Of a stretch of 64,000 nt of DNA, positions 27,308-36,045 are shown piece by piece (position 1 is the stretch's first letter; every line of letters begins with the position of its first letter). The DNA is from Hydrogenophaga sp. (GTDB lineage Bacteria; Pseudomonadota; Gammaproteobacteria; Burkholderiales; Burkholderiaceae_C). The notes beneath the pieces were generated by a model, which ran no database searches, was not told where the DNA came from, and saw only the letters and a program-made list of their open reading frames with translations. The DNA lies in NCBI GenBank assembly GCA_030682835.1, contig JAUXNG010000075.1, positions 86,104 to 150,103 on the forward strand. The letters run 5' to 3'. The position numbers and the translations under genes were made by a program.

Positions 27308-28489
27308 TCAGGCGGCTGCGCGGCTCGGCTGGGCGGGTGCCTGGGCAGGGCGCCGGGCGGCATCGCACCGGCGGATCACTTCCGCGTACTCGCGGGCCTG
27401 TCGGTTGATCGAATACAGCGCTAACGCACGCTCGCGCCCCTTGGCACCGTGGCGACGCCGCAGCTCGGGCGATTGCAGGTAGCGCACGATCGCCCGGTAG
27501 TAGGCCTCCTCGTCCGACAGCCCGACCAGGGTGCCTGTGACGTCCTGTTCAATGGTTTCCGAAGGGCCGGCGGCCGCCGTGGCCACCACCGGCAGCCCGC
27601 TGGCCATGGCCTCGACCACGGCCAGCCCGAAACTCTCGCGCTGCGCCGCGTGTACCAGCAACGCCGCGCTGCGGTAGAACGGCGCGGTGTCGCCGTGCGC
27701 GCCCAGGAAGACCACGTCATCCTGCAGGCCCGCCTGCTCCACCAGCCCCCTCCAGCGCGGCAGTTCGGGACCATCGCCCAGGTAGGCAAAGCCGAACGGC
27801 AGATGCGGAAACTCCGCACGCAGCCGCTGCACCGCGCGGATCGTCCACTCCACGCGCTTTTCGCTGCGCGCCTGACCCACGCTCAGAAGCCAGAGACGCT
27901 CGGCCGGCAAGGTGGGCGCGGGCTCGGCCTGGGCGGTGTCGGCCGGTCGGAAGCGGTCACAGTCCACCCCGTTGACCACGGTGCACAGATGGTCCTGCGG
28001 CAGCTTGTAATGCTCAAGCAGGTAGCGAGCCTGCGAGCGCGCATTCGCAATGTGCACATCGTGCAACTGCCGGTGCAGCCACCGCCGCCACACCAGCTTG
28101 ATCGCGGCCTTGTGCATCGGATCGCGCTCGCGGTGGTCAAAGCTGTCGTTCTCGGTGTTCACCGTGCGCAGCCCCATGGCGCGCAGCCGATCCAGCTTCA
28201 AGGTGGACGGCAGAGCACTCATGTAGACCAGCACGGTCACGCGTTTCTCGGCCACCTGGGCTTGCAGCCGGGCTAGGCCCGCCTCGCCCATGTCGTAGCA
28301 GTCCAGCTCGATGCGCTGCAGGTTCTGCAATGACTGGGCCGGTTGCCCGGTCAGGCGCGGATACGCCACATAGCAGTCGTAATCGTCTTGCAGGAACCCT
28401 GCCGCCAGGTCGCGCACCCGGGCAATGGTGTTCCACACGAACCCGACGTCGTCGCCATAGCGCATGGCGAATAGGATGGATGTCTTCAC
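27308..28489 (-). CDS. glycosyltransferase family 4 protein
   Basis: The 393-residue GT-B enzyme starts VKTSILFAMRYGDD and has a C-terminal donor-binding half with VNGVDCDRFRP near residue 185, LLSVGQARSEKR near 215 and the GT4 signature ESFGLAVVEAMASGLPVVAT near 300. It adds a sugar to the lipid-linked EPS repeat unit in the cytoplasm; donor and acceptor unknown. GTG 28489 is preferred to the longer frame: it has AAGGGG 6 bases upstream and begins directly with the first beta strand. The 183-base gap upstream suggests its own promoter (candidate at 28619-28634). Confidence 0.85.
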   Translation of the reverse strand: MKTSILFAMRYGDDVGFVWNTIARVRDLAAGFLQDDYDCYVAYPRLTGQPAQSLQNLQRIELDCYDMGEAGLARLQAQVAEKRVTVLVYMSALPSTLKLDRLRAMGLRTVNTENDSFDHRERDPMHKAAIKLVWRRWLHRQLHDVHIANARSQARYLLEHYKLPQDHLCTVVNGVDCDRFRPADTAQAEPAPTLPAERLWLLSVGQARSEKRVEWTIRAVQRLRAEFPHLPFGFAYLGDGPELPRWRGLVEQAGLQDDVVFLGAHGDTAPFYRSAALLVHAAQRESFGLAVVEAMASGLPVVATAAAGPSETIEQDVTGTLVGLSDEEAYYRAIVRYLQSPELRRRHGAKGRERALALYSINRQAREYAEVIRRCDAARRPAQAPAQPSRAAA

Positions 28490-28618
28490 GGCGGCCCCTT
28501 GGTGAGAGGTCTGCCGGAACACCGATAGCACGGCTGGCTGGGCAAGCGTGCTGGTTGGGGCTACGTGAAACGTGGATCACCATCCGGGCGGGCAGACCTG
28601 AGGAATGTCCCAAGGTTG

Positions 28619-28634
28619 GGCAATCCGGATGCCC
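28619..28634 (-). promoter_or_regulatory. possible internal sigma-54-like promoter
   Basis: The minus strand reads GGGCATCCGGATTGCC, with GG and GC 10 bases apart and GGCA and TTGC matching the consensus. It is 130 bases upstream of the GT4 start. The sequence is also nearly palindromic, so the match may be fortuitous. Confidence 0.3.
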
Positions 28635-28672
28635 GACACCGGCACACCCGTCGCACGACAGGTCCACAGAGC

Positions 28673-30121
28673 TCAACCCCGTGAGAGGCGGCCGCGGGCC
28701 GCCACCCACAGGGTGCTCAGCTCGGCCAGCAAGGGATGCGCCACGACACGCATCACCGCCAGCCAGCAGAGCATCACCACGGGGATGCCGGTCGCCAGCA
28801 GGGCTGTGGATCCCATGTGCGGGGCCAGACTCCACTTCACGGCCCAGCAGACCAGCGCGCAGACGCAGGCCACCACCACACTGGGCCACACCGCCCGAAG
28901 CATCGCCTGCAGATCGAATGCCAGATAACGGCTTTGCAGCAAAACATGCACAGGCAGGGTCAGCAAGGAGCCGCCCAGCATGATCCAGGCAAATGAGGCC
29001 AGCGTGCCGTTGAACAGCACCAGGGCCAGCGCCACGCGCGTGAGGACACTTGCAAACAGGGGAAGCGACGCCAGGTAGGGAAGACCCACGGCCGTGAGCG
29101 CGGCGCGGGAATAGTTGAACAGCATGGCCAGCGCTGCAGCCCATGCCAGCGGTGCGATGGCAGGCACGCTGTCCAGCCAGGCGCTGCCATACAACAGCAG
29201 CACGATCTCTTCGCCAAAGACCGTGGTGCCAATCAGGGCCGGCCAGCCCACGCCCGTCAGCAGCGCCGCCGCCCGCCCCAGGAGTGGGCCGAGCGGTCGC
29301 TTGTCGTGGTGGGCCTTGGCGATGTAGGAAAGGGAACCGAAGTTCACAGCCTGGCCGGCCACGTAGGTGAAGATGTTGACGGTCGAGTTCGCGCGGCTGA
29401 AAAGCCCGACCTGGTGGGCACTGCCCAGCTTGCCCAGCAGCAGGTCGGGAATGGAATTGTTCAGCGTGTTGGCCAGGTTGGTGAGGATGGTGCCCGATCC
29501 GAAGCGGATGATCTGGCCCCAGCCCTTGAACGAAGGCAGCCAGGGCAGGCCTTTGGGACGTAGGGGCAGATAGGCCAGCGCCGTGGCCGCGATGTTCGCG
29601 AAATTGGCCCAGGCCAGGCTCATGGTGCCGTGGCCCAGATAGGCCAGCGACAGACAGGTGACCGTGTAGGCCGTGGTGCCCGCCAGCGTCACCCAGGCCA
29701 GCTTGTCGGCCTCGAATTCACGCAGCAGGATGGCCAGCATCAGCGAGCTAAAGGGAATGAGCAGAAAGCCGAAAGCAAGCACCTGCGTGACCGGCTCGAT
29801 CTCGGGATAAGCGAAGTAGCGGGCAATCCAGCCGCTGCCGAGGTAGATGGCCAGGGCGATCAGCCAGGTCGAGGTGTAGAGTACGCCGATGGCCGAGCGC
29901 ACTTTCTGCGGCGTCAGCTCTTTCTCGCGTGTGACATAGGACGCCACACCGAAGTCGCGGAACACATGGGCAATGTTGACAAACACGACCGTGATCGAGA
30001 ACACGCCGATTTCGGCCGGCGTGAGCATGCGCGCCAGGATCATGGACACGATGAACTGCACCACCGTGGCCATGGACGACGAAGCGAAATTGATAACGAA
30101 TCCGCGCCGGAAAGTGGCCAT
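28673..30121 (-). CDS. Wzx-type oligosaccharide flippase (MOP superfamily)
   Basis: The 482-residue protein has about twelve to fourteen hydrophobic segments and the N-terminal pattern of polysaccharide flippases (GFVINFASSSMATVVQFIVS, ILARMLTPAEIGVFSI, FRDFGVASYVTRE). It should move undecaprenyl-linked EPS repeat units across the inner membrane to the O-ligase/Wzy-like proteins. It lies between a GT4 gene and a GT-A-like gene in the same direction. Confidence 0.88.
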   Translation of the reverse strand: MATFRRGFVINFASSSMATVVQFIVSMILARMLTPAEIGVFSITVVFVNIAHVFRDFGVASYVTREKELTPQKVRSAIGVLYTSTWLIALAIYLGSGWIARYFAYPEIEPVTQVLAFGFLLIPFSSLMLAILLREFEADKLAWVTLAGTTAYTVTCLSLAYLGHGTMSLAWANFANIAATALAYLPLRPKGLPWLPSFKGWGQIIRFGSGTILTNLANTLNNSIPDLLLGKLGSAHQVGLFSRANSTVNIFTYVAGQAVNFGSLSYIAKAHHDKRPLGPLLGRAAALLTGVGWPALIGTTVFGEEIVLLLYGSAWLDSVPAIAPLAWAAALAMLFNYSRAALTAVGLPYLASLPLFASVLTRVALALVLFNGTLASFAWIMLGGSLLTLPVHVLLQSRYLAFDLQAMLRAVWPSVVVACVCALVCWAVKWSLAPHMGSTALLATGIPVVMLCWLAVMRVVAHPLLAELSTLWVAARGRLSRG

Positions 30122-30164
30122 GTTCAGTCAAGCCCGGACGACAGACGCAGGAAGTCGATGCGTT

Positions 30165-31064
30165 TCACAGGCGTGCAATCGCCTGGCGGGCAACGCTGGC
30201 ATAGCGCCCTGAGGTGAAGCGGTCGTCGCCGATGAAATGCACCAGCGCCGCCGGTTCCAGGTCGGTACCGGGCTGCCAGTACGGGTACTGCTCAAAGCTC
30301 AGGGTGGCCTTCGAAGGCGCATTGGCCACCATGTAGTTGGACGCAAACTGCTCCGTACCCCACTGCGACCAGCGCTCGCGACCGAGCGCCTCTTCCATGC
30401 GCTGCGAAAAACGTTCCAGATCGGCCCGCTGAACCGATCCACGGGGGAAACCCGCAAAACCGGAGCAGCCGCGAATGTAGGAAGTGCCGCGCAGTGCATC
30501 GAGCTTGGCCAGCGTGATTTCTGCCTCTATCTGCACATGCTGGCTGTCGCTCTCGCGGGCGGTGGCACTGGCCTGCTCCACCGGCACAAAGGCGTTGCCC
30601 ATGCGGGTGGGCAGCGTGAACGCTTCGCCGCGCTGGATGCACCCTGCCACTTCAACGGGATGCTTCAGGGTGACGGTGTCCGAGTCGAGCTGGACCACGT
30701 AGTGGCGCTCGCAGAAGTCCGCCACGCTGAGCAGCCGCTCCCAGGTGCCGCCCGCCGGACAGACCGGGTTCGGGACGGCACGCCGATCCACAAACTCGAC
30801 CCGGCGCAGGTGCTGGCGGATAAGCGCGCGGTCCTGCGGCAGCAGGCCGTCGTCCACCACCACAAAGAGCGCCGGCCGGATGTGCCGGGCAAAGCTCTTG
30901 GCCGCCACCAGGTACATGATGAGGTCGGGGTGGTAGGTCTGGCTCAGCACGGCCACGCCGCTGCCTTCATCCAGCTCGACCGGTGGCGTGTCCAGCACGC
31001 CCCGGCAGCTCGAATCAAAGGTCTTGCGGTAGAACTTCTTTTTAATCTTGGCGAGGTAGGTCAT
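30165..31064 (-). CDS. putative GT-A-fold glycosyltransferase-like protein
   Basis: This 299-residue protein starts MTYLAKIKKKFYRK. VAVLSQTYHPDLIMYLVAA near residue 40 and HYVVQLDSDTVTLKHP near residue 120 suggest a nucleotide-sugar transferase fold with a DxD-type metal site, but I do not recognise a named family. Its 5' end overlaps the 3' end of the deacetylase-glycosyltransferase gene by 23 bases, so it belongs to the same transcript. A longer frame starting at 31145 would overlap far more and is not preferred. Confidence 0.65.
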   Translation of the reverse strand: MTYLAKIKKKFYRKTFDSSCRGVLDTPPVELDEGSGVAVLSQTYHPDLIMYLVAAKSFARHIRPALFVVVDDGLLPQDRALIRQHLRRVEFVDRRAVPNPVCPAGGTWERLLSVADFCERHYVVQLDSDTVTLKHPVEVAGCIQRGEAFTLPTRMGNAFVPVEQASATARESDSQHVQIEAEITLAKLDALRGTSYIRGCSGFAGFPRGSVQRADLERFSQRMEEALGRERWSQWGTEQFASNYMVANAPSKATLSFEQYPYWQPGTDLEPAALVHFIGDDRFTSGRYASVARQAIARL

Positions 31065-33342
31065 AGGGAATCGTGGGGTTTGCGGGGGCCGCCGCCCGGG
31101 AGGCCACCGCAGCGGCCTCGGCGAACTCGGGCGCGTGAACGTCACCGGCCGCCGCCCCGAGGGTGCGGGCCAGCACCAGCGCCTGCGCCTTGCGCGAATA
31201 GGCCTGAATGGCCGTGCGGTTGAGGGCCAGGCCGGCGTCGTCGCCGGCGGGGTGGGCCAGCCAGGTGCCCATCACGGCCTCGATGTCGGCTGCATCGGCG
31301 ATGTCGGCCAGCGCCACGCCGTCGAACTTGCGCAGCTGCCCGGCTGTGTCGCCGCTCTTGTCGACCAGCCCGATCACCGGCTGGCCCGTGCGCAGGTATT
31401 CGTAGATCTTGGCGGGTATCTGCGTGTTGAACTGGCTGCCCTGGAACACCAGCAGCAGGTCGGCCGCCAGCATTTCGGCAATGGCGCGCCGGTAGGGGAT
31501 GGGCGGCGCAATCTCGACGATGTGGCTCAGCCCGTGCCGCTCGGCCAGCGCCGCCACTTCCTCACCGTGCACGGGCGCCCTGAAGCGCACCCGCAGCGGG
31601 CGCCCGGCCAGCGCGGGCTGGCGCACCAGGCGGGCCAGGGCCTCGAAAAACTGCTCGGGGTTGCGGTCCCGGGGGTAGATGATGCCGCTGTGCAGGATGA
31701 GGATGTGGTCCGTGGGCACGCCTTCGCGGCACGGCGGGTTGTCCACAAAGGCTTCTTCGTCGTACCCGTTCTCGATCACCAAGCAGCGCCCCGCGGCGTG
31801 CGGATAGCGCGAGCGGTACAGGTCGGCGGCCCGCTCGGTGGTGAACACACAGCGCGTGGCGTGCTGGAACACGAGTGGCTCCAGCCATCCCCACACGCGC
31901 CGCTGCAGCGCCTCGGACGGGTAGCTGCCGTTGATCATGGGGTCGCGGAAATCGGCCACCCAGGGCAGGCCGCTGCGGCGGTGCAGCAGGTAGCCGATCA
32001 GGTGGGCCGAGGCAATGGGGTAGGTGCTCCACAGCACGCTGGGGCGCGACTGGCGAATCTCGGCCAGGCCCGCACGCACGGCGCCCAGGCACCAGCTGGA
32101 CCAGCGGTCGGGCAGCGCCACGAAACCCGGGTATTTGCGCAGCACGCTCAGGTGCTTGGCCGCGTCCAGGGCAAAGGCGCGCACCACCTTGATGTCGGGC
32201 GGGATGTCCTTGAGCAGGTCGTCCCGGCGGGCTTCGTAAGCCCGGGGATGGGCCGACAACACCGTGGGCTGCCAGCCGCTGGCAGGCAGGTTCTTGGCGA
32301 AATTCAGGGTGCGCAGGATGCCGCTGCTGCCGGCCTGCGGCGGGAAGTGAAAAGCCACCATGAGCACCTTGCGCCCGGCGGGTTCCGGCTCGGCCAGCGC
32401 CCGTGGCGGCTGCATGAGGTTGCGGGCGAACTGCAGGTCCATCTTTAGGACCGAGGGCCCCCAGGGCGTGAAGCGCGGAATCTGGAATGCAGACGTACCG
32501 GCGGAAGCCGACCCGTGGTGGGTGGTCAGCGCCGAGGTGTAGCCGGCCCGCCGGACCATGGCCACGTGTTCGGCGGAAAAATCGCGGTCGGGCACGCCGT
32601 TGGGATAGGCGAACGATCGAACCGGCGCCCGGATGATGGCTTCCAGCTCTTCCTTCGCACCTGCGATCTCGCGGTACGCCTCCTCAGGGGTGCACAAGCG
32701 CAAGATGGGGTGGGTGACCGCATGACCACCAATACCAAACCCGCGGGCATGTATGTCGCGCAGGCTCTGCGCCGACATCACCGGCACCTGGTCGGCACTG
32801 GTGCCGGTGTGCTGCTCCAGCTGCCGGAGCAGCTGCTCCTTGATGGCCGGCGCCTGGTACTTCACCAGCTGATCGAGCTGCTGCACCGCGCGGCGGCGCT
32901 CAAGCCCTTCCCCGATAATGATGGGCGCATGGCCGGTGCTCTCCAACTGGATTGGTGCCACTCCCGCGGGTGCCGCATCGATGGCATGCAGGATGCGCTC
33001 GTGCCACATGGGCATGCCCGAAAACTGGCCAGAAGTGATGAAGAAGGTGGCGTGCGCCTTGTAGCGCTCAAGCACCGGCACCACGCCTGTAAGCCAGTCT
33101 GGATAGCCGTCATCGAAGGTAATGCAGGCCGCGCGAGGCGGCAAGCTGCCGTGCCGCAGCCCCATCAGGGCGTCTTCCAGCGGAATCACACGGAAGAGCC
33201 GCAAGGTTGCCTGCAGCACGCGCTCAAACTCCGATAGATCCAGCTCGCCGGTGGCCAGCGGGTGGGCCTGAAGGGGCACCTTATGAAACAGGAGAACGGT
33301 GAGCTTGCCGCGCGAGAGGACGCGGAAGAAGGGGCTGAGCAT
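31042..33342 (-). CDS. polysaccharide deacetylase - glycosyltransferase (GT4-like) fusion
   Basis: The 766-residue protein joins two enzymes. Residues about 15-290 are a NodB-type deacetylase with metal and active-site motifs ITFDDGYPDWL, GGHAVTHPIL and SFAYPNG. Residues about 325-720 are a GT-B glycosyltransferase starting VLMVAFHFPPQAGSSG, with LPWVADFRDPM, VIENGYDEEAF, ILHSGIIYPRDRNPE and KIYEYLRTGQPVIGL. It may add a sugar and remove an N-acetyl group from the same nascent polymer, although a cytoplasmic GT and the usually periplasmic deacetylase domain would then share a compartment. The N-terminus has no clear signal peptide. It follows the O-ligase-like gene by four bases. Confidence 0.85.
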   Translation of the reverse strand: MLSPFFRVLSRGKLTVLLFHKVPLQAHPLATGELDLSEFERVLQATLRLFRVIPLEDALMGLRHGSLPPRAACITFDDGYPDWLTGVVPVLERYKAHATFFITSGQFSGMPMWHERILHAIDAAPAGVAPIQLESTGHAPIIIGEGLERRRAVQQLDQLVKYQAPAIKEQLLRQLEQHTGTSADQVPVMSAQSLRDIHARGFGIGGHAVTHPILRLCTPEEAYREIAGAKEELEAIIRAPVRSFAYPNGVPDRDFSAEHVAMVRRAGYTSALTTHHGSASAGTSAFQIPRFTPWGPSVLKMDLQFARNLMQPPRALAEPEPAGRKVLMVAFHFPPQAGSSGILRTLNFAKNLPASGWQPTVLSAHPRAYEARRDDLLKDIPPDIKVVRAFALDAAKHLSVLRKYPGFVALPDRWSSWCLGAVRAGLAEIRQSRPSVLWSTYPIASAHLIGYLLHRRSGLPWVADFRDPMINGSYPSEALQRRVWGWLEPLVFQHATRCVFTTERAADLYRSRYPHAAGRCLVIENGYDEEAFVDNPPCREGVPTDHILILHSGIIYPRDRNPEQFFEALARLVRQPALAGRPLRVRFRAPVHGEEVAALAERHGLSHIVEIAPPIPYRRAIAEMLAADLLLVFQGSQFNTQIPAKIYEYLRTGQPVIGLVDKSGDTAGQLRKFDGVALADIADAADIEAVMGTWLAHPAGDDAGLALNRTAIQAYSRKAQALVLARTLGAAAGDVHAPEFAEAAAVASRAAAPANPTIPYDLPRQD

Positions 33343-33346
33343 GGGG

Positions 33347-34654
33347 TCACACCGCCTTTGTTGTTATGTGTTGCGCGGCGTGACGAAGTTGGTGTTGCTT
33401 CACCACTTCGATCAACATCAGGCACACATACGGAATCTGAAAGTACGCCGCACTTAGCAACGAACCCGACACAACGTACGCCAGGAGCGCTGCAGCGAGC
33501 ATGTCGACCAGGTCGCCCGCCCATTGCTGTCCAGACCCGTTTTTCCGCACCAGTTTCCACACCTCACGGCGAGTGACGAACGCGTTCACCAGCAAAGCGA
33601 TAAATATGAACAGCCCGATAAACCCCTGATCTCCGAGTACCTCAAACCAGATGCTGTGGGCAGCCACCCCGCTGCGGCTCAGCATGGGCGTGTCCACAAA
33701 TCCCAGCAGACCTTGGGAGTGCTTGAAAGAATCCCACACCGGATGGGATTGCACCGCGCGAAACCCCCCACCAAAGATAGGGTTTGCGACGGCAATGGCC
33801 GAGCTGACCTTCCAGGCCGTGACGCGGCCCATGAACGACGCATCCTGATCAGCCGTCTGAATGGTTTCCATTCGAGTGGACCACTGATCAGGTGCGAGCT
33901 TCACCACCATGAACACACACAGCCCCACAACCACCACACCCAGCACTTTGGATCGGCTTTTCAGCACGATCCAGACTGCAATGGCAAACAGCCCCAGCAA
34001 AGCGCCGCGCGAGTGGGTCGCAACAATGGCAAGCACCGTAAGCGGCAACGCTGCAAGGAATCCGTATCGCGCCAGCGTGCCCGCTGAATAGCGGTAGAGG
34101 TAGTAAAGAAGCGGCAGCACCATCAGCAGGACCAGCGCAAGGTGGTTGTTGTCCCCGAAGCTCTTGATAGCCTGTGCGTTGTGACCGCCGCCGCTGGCGA
34201 TGAACTTGAGCCCGTCAAGCGCCCCATGAAAACTCACGGCCAGCGCCACCATGACCACCAGCGCGTGGATGCGGAACCGGCTGGTTGCCAACATGGGCAT
34301 AAGCACACAGAACAGGGCCGTTTTGGTTAGGTTGCCATACAGCTCCCAGTTGCGCGCAAGGCCCGGGTAGGCCAGAAGAGCCACGAGCAACCCATGGGCG
34401 ACAAAGAGACCAAGAAGAACGGTGGTCCGGGTTGGCGTGAACCGCATAAACGCCGGCTCTCTTTTCATCATCAACGCAGCCAAGGTGACGATCGCAAACA
34501 GCTGCACGTAACCCAGGCCTGCCATGAATCCGTAAAGGTAGTAGCTGATGGCGATCAAGCCCGCCCACCCCCACAACAGGTAGCCCGCAAAAGGAGCCAT
34601 GAAGGACAGGGGGACCGCCAAGAGCAGAAAGCCAAATACCAACAGGTCACGCAT
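33347..34654 (-). CDS. exosortase A-associated O-glycosylation ligase-like membrane protein
   Basis: The 435-residue polytopic protein begins MRDLLVFGFLLLAVPLSF, typical of TIGR03097, and has Wzy_C-type motifs FGDNNHLALVLLM near residue 175 and VATHSRGALLGLF near 225. It probably polymerises or ligates glycan at the periplasmic face. ATG 34654 is chosen over a longer frame because GGAGG lies 8 bases upstream and the family start is reproduced. Its start lies inside the end of the 60-residue membrane protein gene (8-base overlap). Confidence 0.87.
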   Translation of the reverse strand: MRDLLVFGFLLLAVPLSFMAPFAGYLLWGWAGLIAISYYLYGFMAGLGYVQLFAIVTLAALMMKREPAFMRFTPTRTTVLLGLFVAHGLLVALLAYPGLARNWELYGNLTKTALFCVLMPMLATSRFRIHALVVMVALAVSFHGALDGLKFIASGGGHNAQAIKSFGDNNHLALVLLMVLPLLYYLYRYSAGTLARYGFLAALPLTVLAIVATHSRGALLGLFAIAVWIVLKSRSKVLGVVVVGLCVFMVVKLAPDQWSTRMETIQTADQDASFMGRVTAWKVSSAIAVANPIFGGGFRAVQSHPVWDSFKHSQGLLGFVDTPMLSRSGVAAHSIWFEVLGDQGFIGLFIFIALLVNAFVTRREVWKLVRKNGSGQQWAGDLVDMLAAALLAYVVSGSLLSAAYFQIPYVCLMLIEVVKQHQLRHAAQHITTKAV

Positions 34655-34829
34655 GTGGTGCACCTCCGGTACGCTTGGCGCTCTTGGGGTCCACCCCGGC
34701 GTCTTTCTCGGTACGGTAGGCAAAGAAGCCTGTGCCCTCTTCTTCACCCTTCGCGTGCACGCGCCAGACCTTGAGCAGCAGGATCAGAAAAAGGCCAAGT
34801 TCGACCAGCAGAATCGCGCCTTCGATCAC
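34647..34829 (-). CDS. 60-residue single-pass membrane protein, unknown function
   Basis: A short gene starting at GTG 34829, overlapping the stop of the upstream GT4 gene (GTGA), with AGGAG 7 bases before the start. Residues 1-22 (IEGAILLVELGLFLILLLKVW) form one membrane helix, given here as a segment; the remainder is charged and ends SAKRTGGAPHA. The last eight bases overlap the O-ligase start. Tight coupling on both sides and a good ribosome site support a real gene. A small partner of the O-ligase is a reasonable guess. Confidence 0.72.
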   Translation of the reverse strand: MIEGAILLVELGLFLILLLKVWRVHAKGEEEGTGFFAYRTEKDAGVDPKSAKRTGGAPHA

Positions 34830-35995
34830 GCCACACTCCTGAACAGATCGAGCTGACCCTGGGTGGTGCTGTCCCAGGAGAAGGTTTCGGCATGCGCGCG
34901 CGTGGCTTCACGCGGGGGCAGTGCCGCCTGCAGCGCACGCCAGGCCACCGCGAGCGAAGCTGCGTCGCGCTGCTCCATCAACACCCCCGCTGCGGGTGTG
35001 CTCACCACCTCGGGCGTGCCCCAGATGTTGGTGGCGATCACGGGCGTGCCGCAAGCCATGGCCTCCAGCAGCACATTGGCCCAGCCTTCGCGGCTGCTGC
35101 ACAGCGCCAGCGCGTCACAGGCGCTGTACCACCACTTCAGCTCGGCTTGCGGCACCACCCCGGCCCAGTGCACGCGGTCTGCCACGCCCAGGCGCTGCGC
35201 CAGCAACTCCAGGTTCTTACGCTCCGGGCCGGACCCGGCCACCAGCAGCTTCACGCCTGGCAACTCGGTCAGCGCCTCGATGGCGATGTGGTGTCCCTTG
35301 CGTTCGATGAGGTGCCCCACCGACATGAGATAGGGGCCCTGCACGTCCAGCCCCAGGCGCTGACGCGCCACCTGCCGCGACTCGGGCACGAAACGTTCAA
35401 GGTCAACGCCGTTGCGCAGCGTGTGCAGTTTCGACGCGTCGGCACCCAGGTCGCGCAGGGTATCCATCAATGCCCGGCACACGCCGATCGACGCACTCGC
35501 CTGTTCGGCGGTCTGCAGAATCAGGCGTCGCGGGAACGGGTATTCCGGGATCAGGTTCAGATCGGTGCCGCGTGCTGTAACCACGAAGGGCTTCTTCAGC
35601 CAGCGCGAGAGCAGGCCGGCGGCCACGCCGTCGGGGTAGTAGTAGTGCGCATCGATCAGGTCAAAGTCGAAGCCTTCGCGTAGCAGCCGACGCAGAGTCG
35701 TCAAGGCGCCCAGCGCCATCGCATAGGGCGCCATGTTCATCCCCACCTTCGGCAGCAGCAGGTAACGCGGGTGGTACACGTCCACCCCGTTGCGGTGCTC
35801 GTGCGGCGGTATCGCCGCGAACTGCGCGTATTCGCCGAAGCGTGGCGAGGTGGACGGGAACCAGGGCACCGGCGCCACCACTTTCGCCTGCACCTGACCG
35901 GTCTTGAGCAACTCGCGCAGCCGCGTCTCGACAAAGATGCCGTGAATGGGCTTGACCACGCTGGGGTACAGCGATGAGAACAGCAGGATTTTCAT
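34826..35995 (-). CDS. glycosyltransferase family 4 protein
   Basis: The 389-residue GT-B enzyme starts MKILLFSSLYPSVVKPIHG and has FDLIDAHYYYPDGVAAG near residue 110, TLRNGVDLERFVPES near 195, YLMSVGHLIERKGHH near 220 and the GT4 nucleotide-binding pattern SREGWANVLLEAMACGTPVI near 300. It should act in EPS repeat-unit assembly. It is 50 bases after wecC and overlaps the small membrane protein gene. Confidence 0.86.
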   Translation of the reverse strand: MKILLFSSLYPSVVKPIHGIFVETRLRELLKTGQVQAKVVAPVPWFPSTSPRFGEYAQFAAIPPHEHRNGVDVYHPRYLLLPKVGMNMAPYAMALGALTTLRRLLREGFDFDLIDAHYYYPDGVAAGLLSRWLKKPFVVTARGTDLNLIPEYPFPRRLILQTAEQASASIGVCRALMDTLRDLGADASKLHTLRNGVDLERFVPESRQVARQRLGLDVQGPYLMSVGHLIERKGHHIAIEALTELPGVKLLVAGSGPERKNLELLAQRLGVADRVHWAGVVPQAELKWWYSACDALALCSSREGWANVLLEAMACGTPVIATNIWGTPEVVSTPAAGVLMEQRDAASLAVAWRALQAALPPREATRAHAETFSWDSTTQGQLDLFRSVA

Positions 35996-36045
35996 GAAGC
36001 CTTGCAGGGATTCGGGGCGAAGGGAATAGTGCGCTGCGGATCAGC

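Noticed and set aside
27162..27368. A 68-codon minus-strand frame as a separate small gene
   Set aside because: Only its last 22 codons make sense, and they are the start of the broken TupA-like gene; the part before is out-of-context sequence after the GT4 stop.
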